Assembly (NCBI GenBank): GCA_937965665.1 | Contig: CALCJE010000324.1 | Location: forward strand, 1 to 12,280 | DNA from: an uncultured Bacteroidales bacterium | GTDB lineage: Bacteria; Bacteroidota; Bacteroidia; Bacteroidales; UBA4417 | Reading direction: 5' to 3' | Length of the DNA stretch: 12,280 nt | In this document: positions 6,574-12,280 of the stretch, piece after piece | How the letters are laid out: every line of letters begins with the position of its first letter | How positions within the stretch are numbered: position 1 is the first letter of the stretch | The notes under the pieces: model-generated | What the model was told of the DNA's origin: nothing | The model's input: only the letters and a program-made list of their open reading frames with translations | Database searches by the model: none | Position numbers and translations under genes: made by a program

Positions 6574-8499
6574 ATGCGGTTTTTCGGCCTGTTTTTTATT
6601 TCGATGTTGTTCATTTTTCTGAACGGCAAGTTGTTTGCGCAACAAGCCGAAAGCCCGAAATCTGCAAAGCAATATGAGAAAGCAGTCCAGATGTACGACC
6701 GCCACGATTATGCCGGTGCCCTGAAACAACTCGATGTTTTGCTCGAAGATGCTCCAGCATATATAAAAGGTTGGTTGCTCCGGGCTGATTTGTTCCTCGA
6801 TCTGAAACAATATCCCGAAGCAATAAAGTCATATTCCAAGGCAGTTAGTATCGATTCAGCATTTTTCCCGCCTGCTTATTATATCATGGCCAACCTGTAT
6901 TTTGACAACGAAAAGTACGCAGACGCCAAAATTAATTACCTATCATACCTTCGTTTTAATCCAAAAATACAGGCGGAACTCAAACGTGTGTACGATAACC
7001 TGAAATTATGCGACTTCAGGATGGAACTGATGCGGAAGCCTGTTCCTTATAATCCCTTGAATATTGGTCCCAACGTGAACTCGCAGGGTTACGAGTACAT
7101 TAATGCTGTGAGCCTCGACGAAAGCCAGCTTTTTTTTACCCGTAAAGGAGCTGATCCGCGGGCTGATGAAAGTTTTTTTCGCGCAGTTTCAGCCCAATCC
7201 GCCTCAGGACAACTGAACTGGAGTCCGGCTATAGAAATTGGTGCACCGCTTAATACGCCCGGGAACGAAGGCGCACTTTGTGTTTCGCCCGATGGTATGA
7301 ACATTATCATTACCTGTTGTAGTCGTCCGGATTCTTATGGAAGCTGCGATTTGTATTCATCACGGAAGGTTGGCAGTAACTGGTCGGAACCCATTAACCT
7401 GGGGTCAACGGTAAATACTGCTTCCTGGGAGTCGCAGCCCTGCCTGGCTGCCGACGGTAGAACCTTGTATTTCGTATCAACCCGGGCTGGCGGCCATGGT
7501 GGTTCTGATATCTGGAAGAGCGTGCTGCAAGACGATGGCTCGTGGAGCACTCCTGTTAACCTGGGCGACTCCGTAAATTCACCGGGCAATGAAATGGCTC
7601 CCTTTATCCATCCCGATGGGCGGACATTATATTTTTCATCTACCGGGCACCCGGGTATGGGTGGTGCCGACCTCTTTGTTTCGCGTCTAAGCCCGCAGGG
7701 AACCTGGCAAAAACCCGAAAACCTTGGCTATCCCGTGAATACCAGACTCGACGAAATTAACCTGGTTATCAATGCCCAGGGCACGGAAGCTTATATTTCG
7801 GCAGAGCGCCCCAATGGATTTGGTAACACCGATATTTACCGATTCGAACTGCCGGCACAGGTTCGGCCCGAATCGGTTTCGTACGTGCATGGAAAAGTGT
7901 TTGATAAAAATACCCTGCTTCCACTTGCTGCTTCTTTTGAACTAATTGATATGCAAAGCAATACGGTAGTGGTGAGCTCAGATTCTGACCCGCTGAACGG
8001 TGAATTTGTTATGAGCTTGCCAGTCGACAAACAATATGCCTTAAATGTATCCTGTAAAGGGTATCTTTTTTATTCAGTGAATTTTAACGTAAAGGGTGAA
8101 AATGACAAGTACAATCCTGTTAATCTGGATGTGCCTATGAACCCAGTTGCCATCGGCGAGAAGGTGGTTTTACGTAATATATTTTTCGATACGGATAAGT
8201 ATGATTTGCTGCCCGATTCGAAAGCGGAACTCGGAAAACTGGTAATGTTCCTTCAGAAAAATCCGGCTTTGAAAATTGAAATCGGCGGACATGCCGACAA
8301 TGAAGGGAGCGATGCCCACAACATTACGCTTTCGCAAAACCGGGCCAAAGCTGTTTACGATTTCTTGGTTTTAAACGGAATACAAGCTACGAGGCTAACC
8401 TACAAAGGATACGGAGAAAGTACGCCCATCGATAGCAATCAAACTCCCGACGGGCGCGCCAAAAACCGTAGAACTGAATTTAAGGTGATTAGTAAATAG
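6574..8499 (+). CDS. PorE-like envelope protein: TPR, WD40-like propeller, carboxypeptidase regulatory-like domain and OmpA domain
   Basis: The 641-residue protein has a signal peptide at about 1-22 (FFGLFFISMLFIFL, then KLFAQQ). TPR-like helices lie at about 30-150 (for example YAGALKQLDVLLEDAP). PD40/WD40-like blades follow at about 165-430, carrying repeated SPDG, AADGRTLYF and HPDGRTLYFSS motifs and GxGGxD elements. A carboxypeptidase-regulatory-like beta domain covers about 437-520. The C-terminal OmpA domain (about 530-641) has GHADNEG at 572-578, LSQNRA at 586-591 and KNRRTEF near 630, the usual peptidoglycan-binding residues. This is the domain order of PorE, a type IX secretion component of Porphyromonas gingivalis. 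Unlike that lipoprotein, no lipobox Cys follows the signal peptide. Bacteroidota often carry several proteins of this architecture, so orthology is uncertain. A heptamer array begins within its TAG stop. Confidence 0.85.
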   Translation: MRFFGLFFISMLFIFLNGKLFAQQAESPKSAKQYEKAVQMYDRHDYAGALKQLDVLLEDAPAYIKGWLLRADLFLDLKQYPEAIKSYSKAVSIDSAFFPPAYYIMANLYFDNEKYADAKINYLSYLRFNPKIQAELKRVYDNLKLCDFRMELMRKPVPYNPLNIGPNVNSQGYEYINAVSLDESQLFFTRKGADPRADESFFRAVSAQSASGQLNWSPAIEIGAPLNTPGNEGALCVSPDGMNIIITCCSRPDSYGSCDLYSSRKVGSNWSEPINLGSTVNTASWESQPCLAADGRTLYFVSTRAGGHGGSDIWKSVLQDDGSWSTPVNLGDSVNSPGNEMAPFIHPDGRTLYFSSTGHPGMGGADLFVSRLSPQGTWQKPENLGYPVNTRLDEINLVINAQGTEAYISAERPNGFGNTDIYRFELPAQVRPESVSYVHGKVFDKNTLLPLAASFELIDMQSNTVVVSSDSDPLNGEFVMSLPVDKQYALNVSCKGYLFYSVNFNVKGENDKYNPVNLDVPMNPVAIGEKVVLRNIFFDTDKYDLLPDSKAELGKLVMFLQKNPALKIEIGGHADNEGSDAHNITLSQNRAKAVYDFLVLNGIQATRLTYKGYGESTPIDSNQTPDGRAKNRRTEFKVISK

Positions 8500-8531
8500 T
8501 GCATAGTGCTGAGTGCACAGTGCTGAGTGAT
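8497..8531 (+). repeat. Heptamer array starting in the stop codon of the PorE-like gene, unit agtgcNN
   Basis: From the stop codon the units are TAGTGCA, TAGTGCT, GAGTGCA, CAGTGCT, GAGTGAT, and then degrade (TGAGAGTGAT, TGATTAT). The unit containing the stop differs from the next by one base. The array is independent in sequence from the abutting one on the other strand. Confidence 0.8.
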
Positions 8532-8548
8532 TGAGAGTGATTGATTAT

Positions 8549-8661
8549 GAAACTACAATTCGCAATCCACAATCCCCAATCCGCAATCGCAAATCCGCAT
8601 TCCGCCATCCCACATCCCACATCCGCCATTCCACAATCCGCAATCCGCAAACCCCAATCTA
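8549..8661 (-). repeat. Heptamer array starting in the stop codon of the winged-helix gene, unit CGGATTG, 16 units
   Basis: On the minus strand, from the stop codon, units read TAGATTG, GGGTTTG, CGGATTG, CGGATTG, TGGAATGG (one extra base), CGGATGT, GGGATGT, GGGATGG, CGGAATG, CGGATTT, GCGATTG, CGGATTG, GGGATTG, TGGATTG, CGAATTG, TAGTTTC. The stop-containing unit matches the consensus at 5 of 7 positions. The array is G-rich on the strand of its own gene and has no stop triplet in its perfect unit, which is why a spurious frame reads through it. Confidence 0.9.
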
Positions 8662-8835
8662 TTTCGCTGTCCAGTAGCAACGAATCGGAGAAACTATTTT
8701 TTCTTCGGTCTTGAGTTTCGTCATGGCTTTGTCGACTACTTTACGGTCGAGGCCAGTTTTCTCGGCTATCTGTCCGGCACTCATGGGTTTTTCACTTTGT
8801 TTCAGTGTTTCAACAATTTGGTCTTCAGTATTCAT
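8659..8835 (-). CDS. Small winged-helix (MarR/HTH-like) protein, 58 residues
   Basis: The ORF starts at ATG 8835 and ends in TAG at 8661-8659. Residues 1-15 (MNTEDQIVETLKQSE) form a helix. KPMSAGQIAEKTGL (16-29) and DRKVVDKAMTKLKTEEKI (30-47) look like the helix-turn-helix of a winged helix, and VSPIRCYWTAK would be the wing and tail. Short proteins of this type are frequent in Bacteroidota, but I cannot name a function; DNA binding is inferred from the fold pattern only. It faces the PorE-like gene convergently, and the whole space between the two stops is filled with heptamer repeats. A candidate -7 box lies 24 bases upstream of its start. Confidence 0.8.
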   Translation of the reverse strand: MNTEDQIVETLKQSEKPMSAGQIAEKTGLDRKVVDKAMTKLKTEEKIVSPIRCYWTAK

Positions 8836-8858
8836 GATGTTAGTTTTTAAATTGGGTG

Positions 8859-8866
8859 TAAATTTA
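8859..8866 (-). promoter_or_regulatory. Weak -7 candidate for the winged-helix gene
   Basis: TAAATTTA differs from TAnnTTTG at the last base and lies 23 bases upstream of the ATG at 8835. It is the best match in the short upstream stretch but could be chance in A/T-rich DNA. Confidence 0.25.
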
Positions 8867-8897
8867 ATAATTTCTGATGATGCTTTTTGAAATGTCT

Positions 8898-9053
8898 TTA
8901 AAATGATAGCCTGAAGTATATGGCATTGTTCGAATCAGTAATAGCAAAATCAGAGGAGATTCCTTCATCCGGAATTTGAATCTCAATATCAATGCCGGCA
9001 TTGTTTGCAGCATAATTTTTAACTGTAAAATCATGTTCTGTATTTGGTAAATC
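8898..9053 (-). pseudogene. Orphan 51-codon open frame, possible gene remnant
   Basis: On the minus strand a frame is open from the codon after a TAA (9056-9054) to a TAA at 8900-8898. Its translation begins DLPNTEHDFTVKNYAANN and continues GIDIEIQIPDEGISSDF, ending AIYFRLSF. The composition (balanced D/E/N/I/S/G, alternating hydrophobic pattern) looks like a real beta-rich protein end, but no ATG, GTG or TTG start exists in frame. I read it as the C-terminal remnant of a lost gene, with low certainty; the family is not recognised. An overlapping frame with more Met and Leu is less protein-like. Confidence 0.35.
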
Positions 9054-9069
9054 TTAAGCATAAATTCAC

Positions 9070-9077
9070 TACTTTTG
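9070..9077 (+). promoter_or_regulatory. Bacteroidota -7 promoter element of the thrS operon
   Basis: TACTTTTG is a perfect TAnnTTTG match within ACTACTTTTGCA. A TTTG at 9043-9046 lies 23 bases upstream and could serve as the -33 element. Transcription would start near 9084, leaving a leader of about 23 nt, which gives no room for a T-box or other long leader regulation. Confidence 0.6.
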
Positions 9078-9106
9078 CAAACTTATTCTGAATAGTACCT
9101 CGTTTT

Positions 9107-11041
9107 ATGATAAACATTACATTACCAGATAATTCCGTGCGGCAATATCCTGCCGGAACTACTGCCATGCAGGTAGCGCAAAGCATCAGCGAAGGCCTGG
9201 CCCGTAACGTACTGGCTGCCAAAGTAGATGGACAGGTGTGGGATGCTACCCGCCCGATTTCTCAGGATGCCCGTTTACAGCTGCTTACCTGGAATGATCC
9301 CGAAGGTAAATCGGCTATGTGGCATTCGTCGGCTCACCTGATGGCCGAAGCTATTGAACTGCTATTCCCTGGCGTTAAATTCGGTATTGGTCCGGATGTT
9401 GACAATGGTTTTTACTACGATATGGATTTTGGCGCTTACCAGGTTACCCCTGAGGATCTGCCACGTATTGAAGCCAAAATGCTGGAACTCGCCCGCGAAA
9501 AACAGCAATACCTGCGTCGTTCGGTTTCAAAAAATGATGCATTAGCTTATTTTTCAGCTAAAAATGACGAGTACAAGCTCGAACTGATCAATGACCTGCA
9601 GGATGGTGAAATTACCTTTTACGAAACCGGTAAATTTACTGACCTCTGCCGTGGACCACACTTGCCGGATACTTCACCCATCAAAGCCGTTAAGCTTTTG
9701 AATATTGCAGGTGCTTACTGGCGTGGTGACGAGAAACGTAAGATGCTTACCCGCATTTATGGCATTACTTTCCCCAAGCAAAAAGAACTGGAAGAATTCC
9801 TGGTGTTGCTCGAAGAAGCGAAAAAACGTGATCACCGTAAACTGGGCAAGGAACTTGAACTATTTACCTTTTCGCAGAAAGTAGGGCAGGGGTTGCCACT
9901 CTGGCTTCCCAAAGGGGCGCAGTTGCGCGAAAGGCTCGAGAATTTCCTGAAGGCTTTACAGCGCAAAGCCGGATATTTGCCGGTTATTACTCCACATATC
10001 GGTAATGTTGAATTGTATAAAACCAGCGGTCACTTCCAGAAATACGGAAAAGACTCGTTTCAGCCCATCAATACCCCCATCGAAGGCGAACAGTTCCTGC
10101 TTAAACCAATGAACTGCCCGCACCATTGCGAGATATATAATGCCAAACCACGTTCCTATAAAGATTTGCCCATCCGCTTTGCTGAATTTGGTACCGTATA
10201 CCGCTACGAACAGAGTGGCGAGTTGCATGGTCTTACCAGGGTTCGCGGATTTACACAGGACGATGCCCACCTTTTCTGCCGGCCCGATCAGCTGAAAGAA
10301 GAATTTATGGCTGTTATCGATATCGTGCTTCATATTTTCCGCATTCTCGATTTCAAAGATTATACAGCTCAGATTTCGCTTCGTGATCCGGATAACAAGG
10401 AAAAGTATATTGGATCCGACGAAAACTGGCAGAAAGCCGAAAGCGCCATTATTGAGGCTGCTGCCGAAAAGGGATTGAAGACTACGGTTGAACTGGGTGA
10501 AGCCGCATTTTATGGCCCGAAACTCGATTTCATGGTAAAGGATGCCCTGGGCCGCAAATGGCAGCTGGGTACCATACAGGTTGATTACAACCTGCCTGAG
10601 CGTTTCGAACTGGAATACACAGGCAGCGACAACCAGAAATACCGCCCGGTAATGATTCATCGTGCGCCTTTCGGATCGATGGAACGCTTTGTTGCAGTTT
10701 TACTCGAGCATACTGCCGGAAATTTCCCGCTTTGGCTCACACCCAACCAGGTTGCCATACTCCCGATCAGCGAGAAATACGTTGATTATGCAAAAAAAGT
10801 TGCACAAGTGCTTGATAATTCCGAAATTCGCGCCCTCGTTGACGAACGCAATGAGAAAACCGGCAAGAAAATCAGGGATGCTGAATTGATGAAAGTCCCG
10901 TATATGTTGATTGTCGGCGAAAAAGAAGAAGCCGATAACCTGGTTTCGGTTCGTAAACACGGCCAGGGCGATCTTGGCACATTCAGTTTAAGCGATTTTG
11001 TAACGCTGATAGCTGAAGAAACAAAGAAACAACTGGAATAA
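9107..11041 (+). CDS. thrS: Threonine--tRNA ligase
   Basis: The 644-residue protein is full-length class II threonyl-tRNA synthetase, charging tRNA-Thr in the cytoplasm. An N-terminal TGS domain covers about 1-62. The editing domain follows, with His73 and His77 in HSSAH and the CRGPH motif (Cys181, His185) that removes mischarged serine. The catalytic core holds motif 2 (RFAEFGTVYRYEQSGELHG, 357-375) and motif 3 (HRAPFGSMERF, 518-528). The zinc ligands are Cys337 (PMNCPHH), His388 (DDAH) and His518. The anticodon-binding domain occupies about 545-644 (VAILPISEKY at the start; DERNEKTGKKIRDAE at 579-593). The ATG at 9107 gives residue numbering almost identical to the E. coli enzyme. It heads the thrS-infC-rpmI-rplT operon, 53 bases before infC. 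Confidence 0.99.
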   Translation: MINITLPDNSVRQYPAGTTAMQVAQSISEGLARNVLAAKVDGQVWDATRPISQDARLQLLTWNDPEGKSAMWHSSAHLMAEAIELLFPGVKFGIGPDVDNGFYYDMDFGAYQVTPEDLPRIEAKMLELAREKQQYLRRSVSKNDALAYFSAKNDEYKLELINDLQDGEITFYETGKFTDLCRGPHLPDTSPIKAVKLLNIAGAYWRGDEKRKMLTRIYGITFPKQKELEEFLVLLEEAKKRDHRKLGKELELFTFSQKVGQGLPLWLPKGAQLRERLENFLKALQRKAGYLPVITPHIGNVELYKTSGHFQKYGKDSFQPINTPIEGEQFLLKPMNCPHHCEIYNAKPRSYKDLPIRFAEFGTVYRYEQSGELHGLTRVRGFTQDDAHLFCRPDQLKEEFMAVIDIVLHIFRILDFKDYTAQISLRDPDNKEKYIGSDENWQKAESAIIEAAAEKGLKTTVELGEAAFYGPKLDFMVKDALGRKWQLGTIQVDYNLPERFELEYTGSDNQKYRPVMIHRAPFGSMERFVAVLLEHTAGNFPLWLTPNQVAILPISEKYVDYAKKVAQVLDNSEIRALVDERNEKTGKKIRDAELMKVPYMLIVGEKEEADNLVSVRKHGQGDLGTFSLSDFVTLIAEETKKQLE

Positions 11042-11080
11042 AAGAATACAGAGCCTTAAACATATTTATTAACCAACAGG

Positions 11081-11086
11081 AAGGAG
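11081..11086 (+). promoter_or_regulatory. Shine-Dalgarno sequence of infC
   Basis: AAGGAG lies 8 bases before the ATA at 11095, an ideal distance. It is the only convincing Shine-Dalgarno in the window; all other starts (for example ffh, folD, thrS, rpmI, rplT) lack one, as is usual in Bacteroidota. It supports translation starting at ATA. Confidence 0.75.
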
Positions 11087-11094
11087 TTACAACC

Positions 11095-11673
11095 ATAGCA
11101 ACAACAAACTACAGCAGCGGTGGCGCTCATCAGGATCGCAGGTTTCCACGCCGCGACAAAGAAGAGCTGCATAAGATTAACGAAAAGATTAAATCGCCCG
11201 TGGTAAGGGTGGTTGGCGAAAACATTGAACCAGGCATCTACAATTTTAAGGAAGCGCTGGCCATGGCCGAAAATCTGGAACTTGATCTTGTTGAAATCTC
11301 TCCAACTGCTAATCCCCCTGTTTGCAGGGTTGTGGATTATAAAAAGTTCCTGTATGAACTGAAGAAAAAGCAGAAGGAAATAAAGGCGAAAACAGCCAAG
11401 GTTGTAGTGAAGGAAATCCGCATGGGTCCCCAGACCGATGAGCATGATTTCAATTTCAAACTGAAACATGCAAAAAGTTTCCTGCAGGAAGGTGCTAAGG
11501 TTAAAGTGGAAGTTTTCTTCCGTGGAAGGTCAATTGTTTATAAAGATCAGGGTGAGATTATTCTCCTCAAGTTTGCCCAGGAGCTGATGGAATACGGGAA
11601 AGTTGAAAAACTACCCTTGCTCGAAGGAAAACGAATGATTATGATAATCGCTCCCAAAAAAGCCGCTGTGTAA
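11095..11673 (+). CDS. infC: Translation initiation factor IF-3, apparent ATA start
   Basis: From ATA the product is 192 residues. IF3 binds the 30S subunit, prevents 50S joining and checks the start codon. The N domain includes HKINEKIKSPVVRVVGEN (26-43) and LDLVEISPTANPPVCRVVDY (63-82). A lysine-rich linker follows (YELKKKQKEIKAK). The C domain includes VVVKEIRMGPQTDEHDF (101-117), FFRGRSIVY and LEGKRMIMIIAPKK. The first ordinary start is GTG at 11200, which would delete the conserved KINEKI segment. Between the thrS stop and that point the frame has no ATG, GTG or TTG. Starting at ATA gives MATTNYSSGG, similar to the MATT start common in Bacteroidota IF3, and places AAGGAG at ideal spacing. 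Known infC genes often use rare starts such as AUU so that IF3 represses its own translation. An octamer array begins at its TAA stop. Confidence 0.93.
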   Translation: MATTNYSSGGAHQDRRFPRRDKEELHKINEKIKSPVVRVVGENIEPGIYNFKEALAMAENLELDLVEISPTANPPVCRVVDYKKFLYELKKKQKEIKAKTAKVVVKEIRMGPQTDEHDFNFKLKHAKSFLQEGAKVKVEVFFRGRSIVYKDQGEIILLKFAQELMEYGKVEKLPLLEGKRMIMIIAPKKAAV

Positions 11674-11726
11674 TCCAGTCTAACAGCCTAACAGCCTAAT
11701 AGCCTAACAGCCTAAATACCTAATAA
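11671..11726 (+). repeat. Octamer tandem array after infC, unit CCTAACAG
   Basis: Read from the TAA stop in 8-base steps: TAATCCAG, TCTAACAG, CCTAACAG, CCTAATAG, CCTAACAG, CCTAAATA, CCTAATAA. It occupies most of the 76-base gap to rpmI, inside an operon, so it is unlikely to be a transcription terminator. Unlike the heptamer arrays it is C-rich on the coding strand. Confidence 0.85.
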
Positions 11727-11749
11727 TCACCATAAATAAATCAAGTATC

Positions 11750-11944
11750 ATGCCTAAAATGAAAAGTAAGTCCGCTGCTAAAAAGAGGTTCACCCTCACA
11801 GGCACCGGCAAACTGAAAAGGAAGCATGCATACCACAGTCACATCCTGACAAAAAAATCGACAAAACGTAAACGTAACCTGGGTTACACTACACTTGTTG
11901 ACAAAGCAGATGTGAAAGCGGTAAAGGAAATGCTCCAGTGCTAA
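11750..11944 (+). CDS. rpmI: 50S ribosomal protein bL35
   Basis: The 64-residue product is very basic and has the family signature: MPKMKSKSAAKKRFTLTGTG at the N-terminus, KLKRKHAYHSHILTKKSTKR in the middle, and RNLGYTTLVDKADVKAV near the end. Length and position between infC and rplT are canonical. The ATG at 11750 has no Shine-Dalgarno; the sequence before it is A/T-rich. In many bacteria this operon is repressed by bL20 binding the leader or intergenic RNA; no such structure is clear here. The C-terminus MLQC ends in cysteine, slightly unusual but harmless-looking. Confidence 0.98.
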   Translation: MPKMKSKSAAKKRFTLTGTGKLKRKHAYHSHILTKKSTKRKRNLGYTTLVDKADVKAVKEMLQC

Positions 11945-12025
11945 CAAATTAATGTTTAACCTTACTTTCAGCCCCGTAAGAATCTGCTAATCAGTAGGTC
12001 GCTGAAGTAAAAAAAATCAAAAAAA

Positions 12026-12246
12026 ATGCCAAGATCAGTCAATGCAGTCGCCTCAAGGGCCCGCAGGAAAAAAATCCTAAAAGCGGTTAAAGGCCAATTC
12101 GGCAGGCGCAAAAATGTCTGGACGGTAGCTAAAAATGCATACGAAAAAGGTGGCGTGTATGCATACCGCGACAGAAAAACCAAAAAACGCAATTTCCGCG
12201 CACTATGGATTACCCGTATCAATGCTGGTACCCGTGAGTATGGAAT
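12026..12246 (+). CDS. rplT: 50S ribosomal protein bL20, truncated by the contig end
   Basis: The N-terminal 73 codons of bL20 are present: MPRSVNAVASRARRKKILK, then FGRRKNVWTVAKNAYEKG, AYRDRKTKKRNFRALWI and RINAGTREYG. Full-length bL20 is about 115-120 residues, so roughly 40 are missing. The frame stays open to the window end, but codons after about 73 are read from adapter sequence (giving RKSTRLNSS) and do not belong to the protein. The start ATG at 12026 follows a run of A residues with no Shine-Dalgarno. Gene order and the 81-base gap after rpmI are typical. bL20 is an early 23S rRNA assembly protein and, in several bacteria, the operon's translational repressor. Confidence 0.97.
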
Positions 12247-12280
12247 AGATCGGAAGAGCACACGTCTGAACTCCAGTCAC
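12247..12280 (+). other. Illumina TruSeq adapter sequence (assembly artefact)
   Basis: The last 34 bases begin AGATCGGAAGAGC and continue with CACACGTCTGAACTCCAGTC and AC, which is the standard TruSeq read-1 3' adapter. It interrupts rplT in mid-codon 74. This is untrimmed library sequence at the end of a contig, not genome. Confidence 0.98.

Noticed and set aside
3803..8661. CRISPR arrays as an explanation for the repeats
   Set aside because: Units are 7-8 bp, directly joined without spacers, and no cas genes are near.
8489..8680. A 63-residue minus-strand frame with repeats like RIADCGM and GLWIANC
   Set aside because: It is translated from the CGGATTG heptamer array, which has no stop triplet in its unit; the repetitive peptide is a by-product of the repeat and overlaps the end of the winged-helix gene in another frame.
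9956..10660. A 234-residue open frame antisense to thrS
   Set aside because: It lies wholly within the well-supported thrS gene, has no recognisable domain and comes from the codon bias of the opposite strand.
11200..11202. GTG at 11200 as the infC start
   Set aside because: It would remove the conserved KINEKI part of the IF3 N domain and has no ribosome binding site, unlike ATA at 11095.

Overview
The window looks like a chromosomal segment of an environmental Bacteroidota, probably of the Bacteroidales/Cytophagales type. The reasons are: promoter -7 elements of the form TAnnTTTG upstream of ffh and thrS; an almost complete lack of Shine-Dalgarno sequences; a secreted C10 (streptopain-type) peptidase with accessory domains; a PorE-like TPR/propeller/OmpA protein of the kind tied to the type IX secretion system; and the closeness of ffh, folD, queE and thrS to Bacteroidota homologues. 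Species cannot be decided from the sequence alone.

Layout. Positions 1-2074 (minus strand) hold the first 691 codons of a large secreted C10 peptidase that runs off the left edge. It reads signal peptide, inhibitory propeptide, peptidase domain, Ig-like domain and four Asp-box repeats. A 396-base divergent gap separates it from a plus-strand run of housekeeping genes: ffh (SRP GTPase), folD (C1-folate metabolism), queE (7-deazaguanine synthesis) and a pyridoxamine-phosphate-oxidase-like flavin-binding protein. After a 306-base gap comes a 641-residue PorE-like envelope protein. A convergent 58-residue winged-helix protein follows on the minus strand, then a decayed-looking 51-codon frame. The classical thrS-infC-rpmI-rplT translation operon fills the right end. 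It is cut inside rplT, where the last 34 bases are Illumina adapter sequence and not genome.

Two signals go beyond routine annotation. First, five short intergenic arrays of 7-bp (four) or 8-bp (one) tandem units each begin at, or effectively inside, the stop codon of the preceding gene (ffh, folD, the PorE-like gene, the winged-helix gene and infC). The unit sequence differs from gene to gene. In the convergent gap two unrelated heptamer arrays, one per strand, meet head to head and fill the whole space. Second, infC has no ATG, GTG or TTG start that keeps its conserved N-terminus. It appears to start at ATA, behind the only convincing Shine-Dalgarno sequence in the window, which fits IF3 autoregulation through a non-canonical start.

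How the genes relate: thrS, infC, rpmI and rplT form one translation unit. ffh serves co-translational export. The C10 peptidase and PorE-like protein are envelope or secreted functions that could share the type IX route, but the C-terminal sorting domain that would prove this lies outside the window. No tRNA, rRNA, CRISPR array, insertion sequence or prophage gene was seen.
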